Positions 7,186 through 8,314 of a DNA stretch of 8,314 bases are shown here, in pieces. Both the position numbers and the translations under genes were made by a program. Position 1 is the stretch's first letter; each line of letters begins with the position of its first letter. Source of the DNA: Candidatus Krumholzibacteriota bacterium (lineage in GTDB: Bacteria > Krumholzibacteriota > Krumholzibacteriia > Krumholzibacteriales > Krumholzibacteriaceae); assembly GCA_030613345.1 (NCBI GenBank), contig JAUWMD010000106.1, positions 1 through 8,314 of the forward strand, in the 5' to 3' direction. The notes beneath the pieces are model-generated. The model saw only the letters and a program-made list of their open reading frames with translations. It searched no databases and was not told the DNA's origin.

Positions 7186-7209
7186 TTTACTGTCAACGTT
7201 GACGGTAAA
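7186..7209. repeat. Near-perfect 24-base palindrome between convergent genes
   Basis: Arms TTTACTGTCAAC (7186-7197) and GTTGACGGTAAA (7198-7209) are exact inverted repeats except for one position, which would still pair as G-U in one strand's RNA. There is no spacer. This could be a dimeric-regulator site, or a hairpin that ends transcription from both sides. Flanks are AT-rich (GAATT before, TTTCC after) but give no proper U-tract. What the symmetry means is not shown by the sequence. Confidence 0.75.
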
Positions 7210-7284
7210 TTTCCTGGCACTTCCCGGGGTCTCGATCCTGGCCGGTCCGATGCTGGAACCTCAGCTCGATCCTGCTCGAGAGTA

Positions 7285-8314
7285 TCATACTGATCTAACA
7301 GTCTCCCTGACAGCATCGATCACGTACTCGACCTCTTCGTCGGTCAGCTTCGGGTAGAGCGGGAGGCTGATCGTCCGTCTGCCGATCTCCTCGGCTATGG
7401 GGAACATCCCGTCCTCGAATCCGAACCTCTTGCGGTAGTACGTCATCTGGTGGATCGGGATGAAGTTTATCGACACGCCGACGCCGCGCTCCTGAAGCCC
7501 GTTCATCACGGCGTCCCTCACTGACGGGTCGACGAGGATTGTCAACAGGTGATAGGCGTGATCCGCCTCCGGCCTTATCGTATGGAGCTCGATGCCGTCT
7601 ATTGATGAGAACGCTTCGGTGTACCGCGCGAAGATCTCACGGCGCCGCTCGCCGTACTCGCCGATCTTCTTGAGCTGCTCGATCAGTATCGCTGCGTGGA
7701 TGCTGTCCATGTTGTACTTCCAGCCGAACATCTCTATATCATACTTCTCGTAGTTGCTCGTGTACCTGTCGACGGCGAGCTGGTTGAACCCGTGCAGCCG
7801 CAGCATGTTGAGCAGTTCGTACTGTTTCTCGTCGCGGACCGTTATCGCGCCGCCCTCTCCAGAGGTAATGTTCTTCGTCGCGTAGAAGCTGAAAGCCGCG
7901 TACTCGCCGTAGTGCCCCGGCGCTTTGCCGTTCCACTTCGCCTCGATTGCGTGTGCAGCGTCCTCGACGATGAAGAGCCCGTGCCTGTCGGCCACCGTCC
8001 TGAGCGCTTCCATGTCGCACATCTGTCCATAGAGGTGAACGGGCATGATCGCCTTCGTGCGTTTTGTCACCGCCGCCTCGACTGCTTCGGGGTCGATATT
8101 GCCCGTCCCGCGGTCGACGTCGACGAGCACGGGGATCGCACCTGCCATCAGCGCTGCGTTGGGGGTCCCTATGAATGTGAGGGTGGTCGTGATGACCTCG
8201 TCCCCCGGCTGCACGCCGCCGGCGAGCAGGGCAAGCTGCATCGCAGCGGTGCAGCTCGTCACAGCTACCGTATGAGGCAGCCCGAAGTATTTCGCCAGGT
8301 CGTTCTCGAATTCG
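7285..8314 (-). CDS. DegT/DnrJ/EryC1/StrS-family PLP aminotransferase, ArnB-like (5' end outside window)
   Basis: Likely transfers an amino group, usually from glutamate, to a keto-sugar nucleotide in the cytoplasm, for surface glycan or natural-product sugar synthesis. 342 residues are visible; the frame stays open past the apparent GTG at 8260-8262 (EFENDLAKYFGLPHTVAVTS), so about 30-50 N-terminal residues lie beyond the window. Family motifs in order: SCTAAMQLAL (cofactor phosphate region), GDEVITTTLTF, KAIMPVHLYGQ, IVEDAAHAIEA with the PLP-ring Asp (codon 7960-7962), FYATKNITSGEGG with the Schiff-base Lys (codon 7873-7875), GWKYNMDSIHAAILIEQL, GVSINFIPIHQMTYYRKRF and SLPLYPKLTDEEVEYVI. 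All key residues are intact. KNITxxEGG, YYRxRF and SLPLxPxxT also occur in E. coli ArnB as recalled, but PseC-, WecE- or PglE-type substrates are equally possible. It converges on the repeat-protein gene, so it belongs to a different transcription unit. Confidence 0.93.
   Translation of the reverse strand, partial: EFENDLAKYFGLPHTVAVTSCTAAMQLALLAGGVQPGDEVITTTLTFIGTPNAALMAGAIPVLVDVDRGTGNIDPEAVEAAVTKRTKAIMPVHLYGQMCDMEALRTVADRHGLFIVEDAAHAIEAKWNGKAPGHYGEYAAFSFYATKNITSGEGGAITVRDEKQYELLNMLRLHGFNQLAVDRYTSNYEKYDIEMFGWKYNMDSIHAAILIEQLKKIGEYGERRREIFARYTEAFSSIDGIELHTIRPEADHAYHLLTILVDPSVRDAVMNGLQERGVGVSINFIPIHQMTYYRKRFGFEDGMFPIAEEIGRRTISLPLYPKLTDEEVEYVIDAVRETVRSV

Larger units (their letters stand above)
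7063..7284. other. Convergent intergenic region
   Basis: This 222-base gap lies between the two stop codons of converging genes. It contains a 24-base palindrome (7186-7209), a weak stem-loop (7104-7120), a pair of 12-base near-direct repeats (7151-7162 and 7166-7177) and a 10-base direct repeat CTCGATCCTG (7231-7240 and 7265-7274). No gene, tRNA or small RNA is recognisable, and no stem is followed by a clear U-tract on either strand. Confidence 0.7.

Noticed and set aside
7265..7280. CTCGA...TCGAG inverted repeat just after the aminotransferase stop
   Set aside because: Only five paired bases and no U-tract on the minus strand; too weak to call a terminator.

Overview
This is a GC-rich bacterial window (about 60% G+C by eye). 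It holds two very large same-strand genes for cell-envelope proteins, followed by a convergent, truncated sugar-aminotransferase gene. Gram-negative architecture is implied: gene 1 encodes a likely outer-membrane beta-barrel, gene 2 has a signal peptide for export, and the minus-strand gene belongs to nucleotide-sugar (surface glycan) metabolism. Codon use is GC-rich but unusually fond of AGG (Arg) and ATA (Ile). Together with DUF11/SdrD-type surface proteins, this fits poorly sampled FCB-related lineages (for example Krumholzibacteriota or Eisenbacteria-like metagenome genomes) better than typical Proteobacteria. That assignment is inference, not something the window proves.

Layout. Positions 1-3000 (+) are the 3' part of a gene whose start lies upstream. 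It shows Ig-like N-terminal domains, then a long beta-strand-rich region ending in an outer-membrane-type terminal strand. After a 15-base gap, 3016-7062 (+) encodes a 1348-residue secreted protein: signal peptide, jelly-roll-like N-terminal domain, six tandem repeats of about 122-134 residues with a NEW3-like beta-sandwich pattern, an SdrD_B/Cna-B-like domain, a DUF11-like module with an EF-hand-like loop, and a C-terminal DUF11 domain. Positions 7063-7284 are a 222-base convergent intergenic region with a near-perfect 24-base palindrome and short repeats, but no convincing intrinsic terminator. Positions 7285-8314 (-) encode most of a DegT/DnrJ/EryC1/StrS-family PLP aminotransferase, closest in motif layout to ArnB-like enzymes; its start lies beyond the window.

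How they may work together. The tight spacing suggests genes 1 and 2 form one operon: an outer-membrane barrel with periplasmic or surface Ig domains, plus a long rod-like secreted protein that could be displayed with it. The aminotransferase is a separate, converging transcription unit. It may belong to a surface polysaccharide or glycosylation locus further right, but nothing here links it directly to the two surface proteins. No RNA genes, CRISPR arrays, insertion sequences or phage genes were seen.
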